In this document: positions 1-8,041 of the stretch, piece after piece
How positions within the stretch are numbered: position 1 is the stretch's first letter
How the letters are laid out: the number at the start of each line of letters is the position of its first letter
Source: Paracoccus saliphilus
GTDB taxonomy: Bacteria > Pseudomonadota > Alphaproteobacteria > Rhodobacterales > Rhodobacteraceae
Direction: 5' to 3'
Assembly: GCA_003255745.1 (NCBI GenBank)
Contig: QKYL01000001.1
Location: forward strand, 124,001-188,000
DNA: 64,000 bases
Notes under the pieces: generated by a model
Told to the model about the DNA's origin: nothing
The model's input: only the letters and a program-made list of their open reading frames with translations
The model's database searches: none
Program-made: the position numbers and the translations under genes

Positions 1-728
1 GCGGCTGGCTGGGCGTGATGATCCAGGACGTGACGCCCGAAATGTCCGAGGCGCTTGGCCTGTCGGTCAGCGGCGGTGCCATGATCACCGACGTGCCCGA
101 AGGTCCTGCCCGCGATGCCGGCCTGCAGACCGGGGATGTCATCACCAATTTCGCTGGCACCGAGGTCGAGGATACGCGCGGGCTGGTGCGCCGCGTGGCC
201 GAGGCTCCGGCGGGCGAGACGGTCGAGGTCGTCGTGATGCGTGACGGCGAAGCCGAGACGCTGAACGTGACCCTGGGCCGGCGCGAGACGGCGCAAGGTG
301 CCGCGTCCGGGCCTGCCACCTCTGATGAGCCGACCGAAAGCGACATTCTGGGCATGTCCGTCACCGCCCTGACGCCCGAAATGGCCGCCGAACTGGGCGC
401 GCCGCGCGATGCGCAGGGCTTGGCGATCACGGGCGTGGATGCCGAAGGTCCGGCTGCTGAAAAGGGGCTTGCCGCAGGCGACATCATCACCGAGGTGAAC
501 CAGCAGCCCGTGGCCTCGGTCGCCGATCTGGAGGCGCGTGTCGAGGAAGCACGCGAAGCCGGCCGGCGGTCGGTCTTGATGCTGATCCGCCGTGGCGGAG
601 AGCCGCTGTTCGTGGCGCTGTCGCTGGAAGGGGAAGAAGCCACCGCAGAGGACGCGCCTGCAGAGGACGCGCCTGCGGAGGACGCGCCTGCGGAGGACGC
701 GCCCGCCGAGGAGGCTCCGGCAGAGTAA
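1..728 (+). CDS. Do-family (DegP/DegQ-like) periplasmic serine protease, C-terminal PDZ part, 5' end outside window
   Basis: The reading frame is open from the window edge: codons from position 3 read GWLGVMIQDVTPEM, the usual start of PDZ1 in Do-family proteases, so this is the tail of a longer gene and not a complete short protein. Two PDZ domains follow, at about residues 1-95 and 110-205 of the visible part. They carry the GPA(R/A)xxGLxxGDxI peptide-binding loop (GPARDAGLQTGDVI and GPAAEKGLAAGDII). The trypsin-like catalytic domain and signal peptide must lie upstream. Do proteases act in the periplasm on misfolded envelope proteins. The last 27 or so residues are an acidic AEDAP repeat tail, which is not typical of the family. 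The family call is firm; DegP versus DegQ cannot be decided. Confidence 0.88.
   Translation, partial: GWLGVMIQDVTPEMSEALGLSVSGGAMITDVPEGPARDAGLQTGDVITNFAGTEVEDTRGLVRRVAEAPAGETVEVVVMRDGEAETLNVTLGRRETAQGAASGPATSDEPTESDILGMSVTALTPEMAAELGAPRDAQGLAITGVDAEGPAAEKGLAAGDIITEVNQQPVASVADLEARVEEAREAGRRSVLMLIRRGGEPLFVALSLEGEEATAEDAPAEDAPAEDAPAEDAPAEEAPAE
645..719 (+). repeat. Five tandem 15-bp units encoding AEDAP
   Basis: Five in-frame 15-base units (645-659, 660-674, 675-689, 690-704, 705-719) encode AEDAP four times and then AEEAP, just before the stop codon of the Do protease. The units differ mainly at third positions, and the last one is the most diverged. The repeat adds an acidic, proline-rich, probably disordered tail, and its unit length allows gain or loss without a frameshift. 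Confidence 0.9.
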
Positions 729-754
729 GCCGCGCACTGGTCGACACTGCTGCA

Positions 755-782
755 GGGGCCGCCCTTCGGGGCTGCCCCTTTT
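755..782 (+). terminator. Intrinsic terminator after the Do protease gene
   Basis: A GGGGC/GCCCC outer stem and a further four base pairs enclose a TTCG tetraloop, followed by TTTT at 779-782. It lies between the protease stop codon and the ferredoxin gene on the same strand, so the two genes are probably separate transcripts. Confidence 0.75.
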
Positions 783-804
783 CAAATGGGCGGTGATCGC
801 CTAA

Positions 805-1158
<354 letters not shown>

Positions 1159-1301
1159 CGGCACTCCTGCTGGCCTGGCGTGTCGGGCAGGTCTGTCGGA
1201 ATGCGGCAGAGCGCGCAGCAGGTCGATTTGTCTGCGCCACCGGGGAACTCTTGGGCTCTGGACATCTTTGGTTGGTTGCCACCAATCGAAAGAGCAGCAC
1301 G

Positions 1302-3011
1302 ATGACAGACCGCAACGACGACGCGATGCGCCCGGCGGCGCGCGACGATCAGGTCCTGACGAACCGTCAGGGCCACGCCGTCTCAAACAACCAATCGCAG
1401 CGCACTGTGGGCCCGCGCGGCCCGGCCACGCTGGAAAACTATCAGTTTCTTGAGAAAATCTCGCATTTCGACCGCGAACGCATCCCCGAACGGGTTGTCC
1501 ACGCCCGTGGCTTTGTCTGCTATGGCGAATTCGAGGCGACGGGAATGATCGGCGACGAACCGGCCAGCACCTATACACGGGCCAAACTGTTCCAGGACAA
1601 GGGCAAGAAGACGCCGCTGGCGATTCGCTTTTCCACCGTCATCGGCGGGCGTGACAGTTCCGAAACCGCCCGCGACCCGCGCGGCTTTGCCGTCAAGTTC
1701 TATACCGAGGACGGCAACTGGGACTTGGTTGGCAACAACCTGGCCGTATTCTTCATCCGCGACGCGATCAAGTTTCCCGACGTGATCCATTCGCTGAAGC
1801 CCGATCCGGTGACCTTTCGCCAGGAACCGAACCGCATCTTTGACTTCATGAGCCAGACGCCCGAAGCGATGCACATGCTGACGCACCTGTTCAGCCCGCG
1901 CGGCATCCCGGCCAGCTATCGCCACATGGAGGGGTTCGGCGTGAACACCTACAAGATGGTGAACGCCGATGGCGACACGGTGCTGGTCAAGTATCACTTC
2001 CACCCACGTCAGGGTGTGGCCAGCCTGACCGGCGAGGAAGCCGCTAGGGTGCAGGGCCAGGACTTGGGCTCTGCATCGAAGGACTTGTTCACCGCGATCG
2101 AGATGGGCAACTTCCCGCAATGGGACATGTATGTTCAGATCATGGAGGATCATGATCATCCCGAGTTGGACTGGGACCCGCTGGACGACACCAAGATCTG
2201 GCCGGAAAAGGATTTTCCGCTGCGCCATGCCGGCACGATGACGCTGAACCGCAACGTCGAGGATTTCTTCAACGAGAACGAACAGATCGCGATGGGCACC
2301 GGCGTGCTGGTCGACGGGCTGGATTTTTCGGACGACAAGATGCTGGTCGGGCGGACGTTTTCCTATTCCGACACGCAGCGTTATCGCGTGGGGCCGAACT
2401 ATCTGCAGCTGCCGGTGAACCAGCCCAAGGGCGCGGCGGTGGCGACGAACCAGTCGGGCGGCCAGATGTCCTTCTACCGTGACAAGGCGCCGGGGCAGAA
2501 CCCTTCGGTCAATTACGAACCCTCAATTCACAACGGATTGAAGGAGGCCGAGCGGCAGCCGGACAACCCGCCCGTGATCAGTGGCCAGCTGACCCGCAGC
2601 GTGCTGGAACGCCGCAACGACTATGTGCAGGCCCGTGGGCGTTTCTGCACGATGATGGATTGGGAACGTGACGACCTGATCAAGACCATGGGCGAGATGC
2701 TGTCCCAGTGCGAACGCGACGTGCAGGAGCGCATGGTCTGGCACTTTGCGATGGTACACGACGACTATGGTCGCCGCGTCGGCGAGGCCGTTGGAGTGTC
2801 GATGGCGGACGTCCGTGACATGAAGCCGTTGCCGAACCAGGTCCTGACTGAGGAGGATCAAGGCCGCCTCGCGAATCTCGGATCGAATGGTGACGCCATT
2901 GATCCGACCGTCTGGGGCCAGTGGACCAGCTCGGTCCAGAACCGGCAGGCCACCGCCGAGGAGGTTCTGGCGGGATCGCTGCCCGAAACGCATCGCGCCG
3001 CGGCCGAGTAA
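1302..3011 (+). CDS. Monofunctional haem catalase
   Basis: The 569-residue protein would disproportionate hydrogen peroxide to water and oxygen in the cytoplasm. The distal active-site His is in RVVHARG (about residue 67), the catalytic Asn in DLVGNN (about 145), and the proximal haem-ligand Tyr in [14 protein letters not shown] (about 355). The core is colinear with heme catalases. The length exceeds small-subunit enzymes (about 480-500) but lacks the flavodoxin-like C-terminal domain of large ones, so the extra residues are a modest C-terminal extension. I chose the ATG at 1302 because residues encoded upstream (from 1251) do not resemble catalase. A short inverted repeat, TTGGT-TGCC-ACCAA at 1272-1285, lies just before the gene and could be regulatory. 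No oxyR gene adjoins it. Confidence 0.95.
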   Translation: MTDRNDDAMRPAARDDQVLTNRQGHAVSNNQSQRTVGPRGPATLENYQFLEKISHFDRERIPERVVHARGFVCYGEFEATGMIGDEPASTYTRAKLFQDKGKKTPLAIRFSTVIGGRDSSETARDPRGFAVKFYTEDGNWDLVGNNLAVFFIRDAIKFPDVIHSLKPDPVTFRQEPNRIFDFMSQTPEAMHMLTHLFSPRGIPASYRHMEGFGVNTYKMVNADGDTVLVKYHFHPRQGVASLTGEEAARVQGQDLGSASKDLFTAIEMGNFPQWDMYVQIMEDHDHPELDWDPLDDTKIWPEKDFPLRHAGTMTLNRNVEDFFNENEQIAMGTGVLVDGLDFSDDKMLVGRTFSYSDTQRYRVGPNYLQLPVNQPKGAAVATNQSGGQMSFYRDKAPGQNPSVNYEPSIHNGLKEAERQPDNPPVISGQLTRSVLERRNDYVQARGRFCTMMDWERDDLIKTMGEMLSQCERDVQERMVWHFAMVHDDYGRRVGEAVGVSMADVRDMKPLPNQVLTEEDQGRLANLGSNGDAIDPTVWGQWTSSVQNRQATAEEVLAGSLPETHRAAAE

Positions 3012-3019
3012 CCGTCAGC

Positions 3020-3051
3020 GCCGCCACCGTCCGACTTTGGGCGGTGGCGGC
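3020..3051 (+). terminator. Long hairpin after the catalase gene
   Basis: A 13-bp stem with one G-T wobble encloses the loop GACTTT (3033-3038), starting 8 bases after the catalase stop. There is no T-run after it, so it may act as a factor-dependent terminator or a 3'-end stabiliser. Confidence 0.55.
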
Positions 3052-3118
3052 AGGCTGGCCGTTTGACGCCGGCCCGTCCCGCACTAAGCTGCGGACAAAG
3101 GAACGCAAAGGAAAACAA

Positions 3119-4408
3119 ATGGATCTTTTGGCACGAGCGACCGCCGTCGTGGGGGGCACAATGGTGGCGCTGCGCCGTTTCAGCGCGCCCGGAACGCAGG
3201 CCGTGGGGCAGAGCCCTGCCATCCCCAAGGCGAAAAAGCAGGGCATCATGACCCTGAAGATGCCGACCGCCAAGGGTTGGGAGCCGGGGCATGTGCCGAC
3301 CGCAGCGCCGGGCCTCAAGGTGAATGCCTTTGCCTCGGGTCTGGATCACCCCCGCTGGATCGAGGTCCTGCCGAACGGCGACGTTCTGGTGTCAGAAGCC
3401 AAGGAACAGCCGGCACCGCCCCGTACCTTGATGGACCGCGCGGCCCAAGCCACGATGCGTCGTGCCAAGGCCATCGGCGCAAGTGCCAACCGCATCACCC
3501 TGTGGCGCGACACGGACGGCGATGGCGTGGCCGAAATGCATGAAATATTCCTGCAGGGGCAGAACCAGCCCTTTGGCATGGCACTGGTGGACGGCACCTT
3601 CTATGTCGGCAACACGGACGGCATCGTGGCCTTTCCCTATCAGGATGGCGCAACCCGATTGACGGGAGCGGGCCGCAAGCTGGTGGAGTTCAAGCCGGGC
3701 GGCCACTGGACCCGCAGCCTGATCGTGTCGCCCGACGACACACGCATCTATGCCGGCGTCGGCTCGCTGAGCAATATCGGCGACAAGGGCATGGGGGCCG
3801 AAGAGGGTCGGGCTGCCATTTGGGAGCTGGAACTGGCCACAGGAAGGGCGCGCATTTTCGCCTCGGGCCTGCGCAATGCGGTCGGCATGGCCTGGGAGCC
3901 CGCGACCGGCGTCCTGTGGACGGTGGTCAACGAACGTGACGGTCTGGGTGACGAAACGCCGCCCGACTACCTGACCTCGGTGCAGGAGGGCGGGTTCTAT
4001 GGCTGGCCCTATTGCTACTGGGGTCAGACCGTGGACGACCGGGTCGAACAGGACCCCGCGCTGGTGGCGCGGGCCGTCACGCCGGATTATGCCTTGGGCG
4101 GACACACGGCGTCTCTGGGTCTCTGCTGGATGCCCGCGGGAACACTGCCCGGCTTTCCCGACGGTATGGTGATCGGCCAGCACGGGTCGTGGAACAGGTC
4201 CACCCTCAGCGGCTACAAGCTGATCTTCGTGCCTTTCCAGAACGGCCGGCCTTCCGGGCCGCCACGCGATATCCTGTGGGGCTTTTTGTCGGATGACGAA
4301 AAGGTTGCCTATGGACGCCCGGTCGGCGTCGCCGTCGGTCCGGACCGCAAGTCCCTGCTGATGGCGGACGACGTGGGCGACATCATCTGGCGGGTCAGCG
4401 GAGCCTGA
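3119..4408 (+). CDS. Sorbosone/PQQ-type glucose dehydrogenase-like beta-propeller protein
   Basis: This 429-residue protein belongs to the glucose/sorbosone dehydrogenase propeller family. Recognisable elements are DHPRWIEVLPNGDVLVSE (about 80-97), GLRNAVGMAW, EGGFYGWPYCYWG and the closing blade LLMADDVGDIIWRV. Family members oxidise sugars or related carbonyls with PQQ in the periplasm; substrate and PQQ use are inferred here, not shown. The N-terminus (about 20 residues, weakly hydrophobic, then Ala/Pro-rich) is not a clear Sec signal peptide, so location is uncertain. The start is supported by AAAGGAAAACAA ahead of the ATG. It stands alone after the catalase gene; no PQQ synthesis genes are in the window. 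Confidence 0.82.
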   Translation: MDLLARATAVVGGTMVALRRFSAPGTQAVGQSPAIPKAKKQGIMTLKMPTAKGWEPGHVPTAAPGLKVNAFASGLDHPRWIEVLPNGDVLVSEAKEQPAPPRTLMDRAAQATMRRAKAIGASANRITLWRDTDGDGVAEMHEIFLQGQNQPFGMALVDGTFYVGNTDGIVAFPYQDGATRLTGAGRKLVEFKPGGHWTRSLIVSPDDTRIYAGVGSLSNIGDKGMGAEEGRAAIWELELATGRARIFASGLRNAVGMAWEPATGVLWTVVNERDGLGDETPPDYLTSVQEGGFYGWPYCYWGQTVDDRVEQDPALVARAVTPDYALGGHTASLGLCWMPAGTLPGFPDGMVIGQHGSWNRSTLSGYKLIFVPFQNGRPSGPPRDILWGFLSDDEKVAYGRPVGVAVGPDRKSLLMADDVGDIIWRVSGA

Positions 4409-4555
4409 TCGCGGCTCCGGCCGGTTCCGGGCCGCAGTTGCCCGGAGCCACCGTATCGATAGACGAGGTTACCTATCGCAACCCCAAGCCCAGGACCTGG
4501 CACAATGCCGCCCTGGCAGAGCAATATCGCATCACATCAACAACCTGGAAGATTT

Positions 4556-4630
4556 TGGCTGGGGCGGTAGGATTCGAACCTACGGTACACGGTACCAAAA
4601 ACCGATGCCTTACCACTTGGCCACGCCCCA
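4556..4630 (-). tRNA. tRNA-Gln (anticodon TTG)
   Basis: Read on the minus strand, the sequence folds as a 75-nt cloverleaf with acceptor stem TGGGGCG/CGCCCCA and encoded CCA. The D arm is GCC...GGC, the anticodon loop TTTTGGT gives anticodon TTG, and the T arm is GTAGG-TTCGAAT-CCTAC. The architecture matches bacterial glutamine tRNAs base for base in length. The outermost anticodon-stem pair (27-43) is a T-T mismatch. It is transcribed away from the flavoprotein gene at 4726. Confidence 0.97.
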
Positions 4631-4642
4631 ACTGTGTGAGGG

Positions 4643-4671
4643 TGAATATCCAAGCCCGCAGGGGGGTGCAA
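4643..4671 (-). promoter_or_regulatory. Sigma-70 type promoter of tRNA-Gln
   Basis: On the minus strand, TTGCAC (4666-4671) and TATTCA (4643-4648) are separated by exactly 17 bases, with the -10 element 12 bases before the mature tRNA 5' end. Position and spacing fit a housekeeping tRNA promoter. Confidence 0.7.
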
Positions 4672-4725
4672 GTCGAAAATTGAAGAAATCTTGCTCCTTC
4701 TTTCCTCGGCGGTTATCCCGCCTGA

Positions 4726-5901
4726 ATGGAGCATTTTGACCTTGTGATATTGGGCGCCGGCGCAGCCGGACTATTCTGTGCGGGTTCGGCACTGGGGCAG
4801 GGACGGCGTGTCCTGGTCCTGGATCATGCCGACAAGCCGGCGGAAAAGATTCGTATCTCCGGCGGGGGGCGGTGCAACTTCACGAATCTGGCGACGGGGC
4901 CGGACCGGTTCCTGTCGGGCAATCCGCGTTTTGCCGCCAGTGCCTTGGCGCGTTATCGACCGGCGGCTTTCGTCGATCTGGTGAACCGGGCGGGGATTAG
5001 CTGGCATGAAAAAACTTTGGGGCAGCTGTTCTGCGACGGAAAAGCCACTCAGGTCACGGACATGCTGCTGGATCGCATGCGCGGCGCCGAACTGCGTCTG
5101 GAAACGCGGGTCGTGTCGGTGACGCAGGAGGGCATGGGTTTCGTGATCCGGTCCCAGACTGGCCTGATCCGGGCTGACCGGCTGGTTGTGGCAACGGGCG
5201 GCAAGTCGATCCCCAAAATCGGGGCCACCGGCATGGCCTATGACCTTGCCCGGCAGTTCGGCTTGCGTCTGGTCGAACAGCGGCCGGCCTTGGTGCCGCT
5301 GACTTTCGCAGAGCAGGACCTGGCCCTGTGCCGCCCCCTGGCGGGGCTGTCGGTCGAAGCACGGATTTCTCATGGTGGCGGGCTGTTCCGCGATGCGCTG
5401 CTGTTCACGCATCGCGGGCTCAGCGGACCTGTCATCCTGCAGATCTCCAGCTTCTGGCAGCCCGGAGAGGAACTGCAGATCGACCTGGCGCCCGATCTGG
5501 ACATCGCCGCAGTACTGAAGGATGCCCGTGCCAGCAACGGACGCATCGCGGTTGTGACAGCGTTGGCGCAGGTCCTGCCCGAACGCCTGGCACAGGCCGT
5601 GGCCGGAGAGCTGGGGCTGGCCAAGGCTCGCCTGGCGGATCAACCCAACCGGCAGTTGGAGGCATTGGGCCGGCGCGTGAACGCCTGGCGGCTGCGGCCT
5701 GTGGGAACCGAAGGATACCGCACGGCCGAGGTGACGCTTGGCGGCATCGACACCCGCGATCTGGACGCCAAGACCCTGCAGGCGCGGCAGGTGCCGGGGC
5801 TGTTCTTCATCGGGGAATGTGTGGACGTGACCGGCTGGCTGGGGGGCTATAATTTCCAGTGGGCATGGGCCTCCGCGGATGCGGCGGGGCGCGCGGTCTA
5901 G
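4726..5901 (+). CDS. BaiN/HI0933-family NAD(P)/FAD-dependent oxidoreductase
   Basis: The 391-residue cytoplasmic flavoprotein starts with a Rossmann FAD-binding motif (ILGAGAAGLFCA, about residues 8-19), followed by the family signature KIRISGGGRCNFTN (about 44-57). It ends with GLFFIGECVDVTGWLGGYNFQWA, the second FAD contact region. These are diagnostic of the HI0933/YhiN/BaiN family. The physiological substrate is unknown for most members; BaiN acts on bile-acid intermediates, which is not implied here. The ATG sits directly after a pyrimidine-rich leader with no strong ribosome site. Its TAG stop overlaps the stop of the convergent MscS gene within a shared CTAG. Confidence 0.9.
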   Translation: MEHFDLVILGAGAAGLFCAGSALGQGRRVLVLDHADKPAEKIRISGGGRCNFTNLATGPDRFLSGNPRFAASALARYRPAAFVDLVNRAGISWHEKTLGQLFCDGKATQVTDMLLDRMRGAELRLETRVVSVTQEGMGFVIRSQTGLIRADRLVVATGGKSIPKIGATGMAYDLARQFGLRLVEQRPALVPLTFAEQDLALCRPLAGLSVEARISHGGGLFRDALLFTHRGLSGPVILQISSFWQPGEELQIDLAPDLDIAAVLKDARASNGRIAVVTALAQVLPERLAQAVAGELGLAKARLADQPNRQLEALGRRVNAWRLRPVGTEGYRTAEVTLGGIDTRDLDAKTLQARQVPGLFFIGECVDVTGWLGGYNFQWAWASADAAGRAV

Positions 5902-7202
5902 CGTGCGCCGGGGGTCAGCAGGTCGCGTCCGTCGGGCACGCGTTCGCGTTCCACCATTGCCGCGAACGCAGCATCCGGGGCGGGATCGGTCAGCCGGTGG
6001 TCGGCGGGGCTGACCGGCCGGCGCGGGACGGCCGCCTCGGCCTCGGGCTGTTCCAGGCGGATGCGATGCACCGGTTCGGGCGGAAGGTAACCCTCGGCGT
6101 CCAGCGCGTGGCGCAGAAGGCGGAACGCCTCGCCCCGGGCCAGATCGAAATCCGTCCCGTCCTGCGAAACCCATCCCCCGGCCTTGATCACGACATGCTC
6201 GGGTCCTTGGGCATCCAGCCAGGCGACGGGTTCGGGACGGTCCAGCACAAAGGACATGTCCTGCAGCGACCGAAGCACCAGATCGCGGGCAGGGCCCAGA
6301 TCAGCGCCTGGATCGATCGCCATATCAACCATGAAGCGCCGTTCCGGGTTGCGGGTATAGTTCGTCAGAACCGCCTTGTAGATGATCTGGTTTGGGATGC
6401 GGATGTGATTTCCGTCCAGTGTCAGAAGAGTCGTCCCGCGACTGGTCAGCCGGATGACACGGCCCCGCAAACCGTTCACCTCGATCAGGTCGTTGGGGTT
6501 GAAGGGCTGCCGCAGGGACAGCAGCATGGTGGCCACGACGCCTTCGATCGTGTCGCGGGCGGCAAAGCTCAGCGACAGGCCGAAGATGCCCGCAGCCCCC
6601 AGAAGGGTCCCCAGCAAGGCGCGCGCGCCCATCAGGTCCAGCGCCACCACCAGCGCCACGATCCAAGCGACCAGCCGGATGGCCTGCGCCAGGAAGCCGG
6701 CAATGAAGGGGTTGGGAGCCACGCGCGACAGAATGCCCTCCCGCCGGGACAGCCAGCCGCCACCAAGAACGATCAGCGCCCCCACGGCCAGACCCATCAC
6801 CAGGAAGGGCAGACCCGCAATCATCCGGGTCAGGCGTGCCTGGAACCTTTCACGGACCGAATCCAAGCGCGTCGCCAGGTCCGTGGACAGGCGCACGAAA
6901 TCTTTGATTGCCACGACGCCTTCCATGCGGGCGACCATGGCCTTCAGTCGATCCACCGCGGGCTGTTCTGCAACCTCACCGCGAAGCGTGACGATGCCGG
7001 CATCAACGGTGGCGCTTAATTCATCCAGTTCAGGTAGTTGCGCCAGGATGCCAGAAATGCGGTTAAGAATTGCAAGATCCGTTGCGCCGTCGTCGGTGAT
7101 CGAGATCGCCCCCGACGGCGCCGGTCCCTGCATCTCGACCGGCTGCGCGACTGCCCCCAGGGGCAGCCACAAGACCGCACAGATCAGCAGCGTACGGATC
7201 AT
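5898..7202 (-). CDS. Mechanosensitive channel of the MscS family with an N-terminal BON domain
   Basis: The 434-residue protein has a signal peptide (residues 1-20). A BON-like segment (about 35-105, containing VDAGIVTLRGEVAEQ) comes next, then several membrane helices (about 125-235). The MscS pore/beta domain follows (SFAARDTIEGVVATMLLSLR, then the beta stretch with DLIEVNGLRGRVIRL and IRIPNQI). MscS channels release solutes under hypo-osmotic shock. The BON domain, usually found on periplasmic proteins that contact membranes, would sit outside the inner membrane. I chose the ATG at 7202 because it overlaps the kdsA stop as ATGA and begins a signal peptide; the open frame further upstream is antisense-like filler. 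It is the last gene of the kpsT-kpsE-kdsA operon. Confidence 0.9.
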   Translation of the reverse strand: MIRTLLICAVLWLPLGAVAQPVEMQGPAPSGAISITDDGATDLAILNRISGILAQLPELDELSATVDAGIVTLRGEVAEQPAVDRLKAMVARMEGVVAIKDFVRLSTDLATRLDSVRERFQARLTRMIAGLPFLVMGLAVGALIVLGGGWLSRREGILSRVAPNPFIAGFLAQAIRLVAWIVALVVALDLMGARALLGTLLGAAGIFGLSLSFAARDTIEGVVATMLLSLRQPFNPNDLIEVNGLRGRVIRLTSRGTTLLTLDGNHIRIPNQIIYKAVLTNYTRNPERRFMVDMAIDPGADLGPARDLVLRSLQDMSFVLDRPEPVAWLDAQGPEHVVIKAGGWVSQDGTDFDLARGEAFRLLRHALDAEGYLPPEPVHRIRLEQPEAEAAVPRRPVSPADHRLTDPAPDAAFAAMVERERVPDGRDLLTPGAR

Positions 7203-8041
7203 GCGTTCAGCGGGTCGGCCTTGGCCAAGGCATCGAACTGCATCAGCGAGGCAATCAGCGCCGGCATCTGGTGCAGCGGGATCATGTTCGGCCCGTCCGA
7301 GGGGGCGTTGTCGGGGTCCTGATGCGTCTCGATGAAGACTCCAGCAACACCCAGGGCCACCGCCGCGCGTGCCATGACCGGCGCAAATTCCCGCTGACCA
7401 CCCGAAGAACCACCCTGGCCGCCGGGCTGCTGAACCGAATGGGTCGCGTCCATGATCACGGGATAGCCGGTCCGCGCCATCGTGGGCAGGCCCCGCATGT
7501 CCGCCACCAACGTGTTGTATCCAAAGCTGGTCCCGCGTTCCGTCAGCAGGATGTTGTGGTTGCCAGTGGACGCGACCTTGTCGGCCACGTTCGGCATGTC
7601 CCAAGGCGCCAGGAACTGACCCTTCTTGATATTGACGACCGCACCGGTGCGGCCAGCGGCCAGCAGCAGGTCGGTCTGGCGGCACAGGAAGGCGGGGATC
7701 TGGATGACGTCGACGACCTCGGCCGCGCGCACCGCTTGTTCGGCATCATGGATGTCTGTCAGGACCGGGCAGCCAAAGCGTTCGCGCACGGCGGCCAGGA
7801 TCTGCAGCCCCTCGTCGATGCCCAGGCCGCGGCGCCCCGACAGCGAGGTTCGGTTGGCCTTGTCATAGCTGGCCTTGAACACGAAATGCGCCCCCGCATC
7901 CGCACAGGCCCCGGCCATCGTCTCGGCGATCATCAGCGCGTGGTCCAGGCTTTCCAGCTGGCACGGGCCCGCGATGACCGTCAGCGGCAGGTCGTTGCCG
8001 CAGGTGATCTGGCCGATGGGTATATGTTTGTGGTGCGTCAT
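7199..8041 (-). CDS. kdsA: 3-deoxy-8-phosphooctulonate synthase (Kdo-8-phosphate synthase)
   Basis: The 280-residue protein condenses phosphoenolpyruvate with arabinose 5-phosphate to make Kdo-8-phosphate for LPS core and for Kdo linkers of capsule. Recognisable blocks are TVIAGPCQLES near the N-terminus, FKASYDKANRTS (about 53-64), PVLTDIHD, IQIPAFLCRQTDLL and the late FIETHQDPDNAPSDGPNM. Length is normal. Its start overlaps the KpsE-like stop as ATGA, and its stop overlaps the MscS start, so it is translated within the capsule-export operon instead of with kdsB or lpx genes. This context suggests the Kdo is destined at least partly for a capsule lipid anchor. Confidence 0.97.
   Translation of the reverse strand: MTHHKHIPIGQITCGNDLPLTVIAGPCQLESLDHALMIAETMAGACADAGAHFVFKASYDKANRTSLSGRRGLGIDEGLQILAAVRERFGCPVLTDIHDAEQAVRAAEVVDVIQIPAFLCRQTDLLLAAGRTGAVVNIKKGQFLAPWDMPNVADKVASTGNHNILLTERGTSFGYNTLVADMRGLPTMARTGYPVIMDATHSVQQPGGQGGSSGGQREFAPVMARAAVALGVAGVFIETHQDPDNAPSDGPNMIPLHQMPALIASLMQFDALAKADPLNA

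Noticed and set aside
1251..1301. Upstream extension of catalase
   Set aside because: The encoded residues are not catalase-like and cover the probable promoter and inverted repeat.
7203..7685. N-terminal extension of the MscS gene upstream of 7202
   Set aside because: It overlaps kdsA in another frame, lacks family similarity, and would bury the signal peptide.
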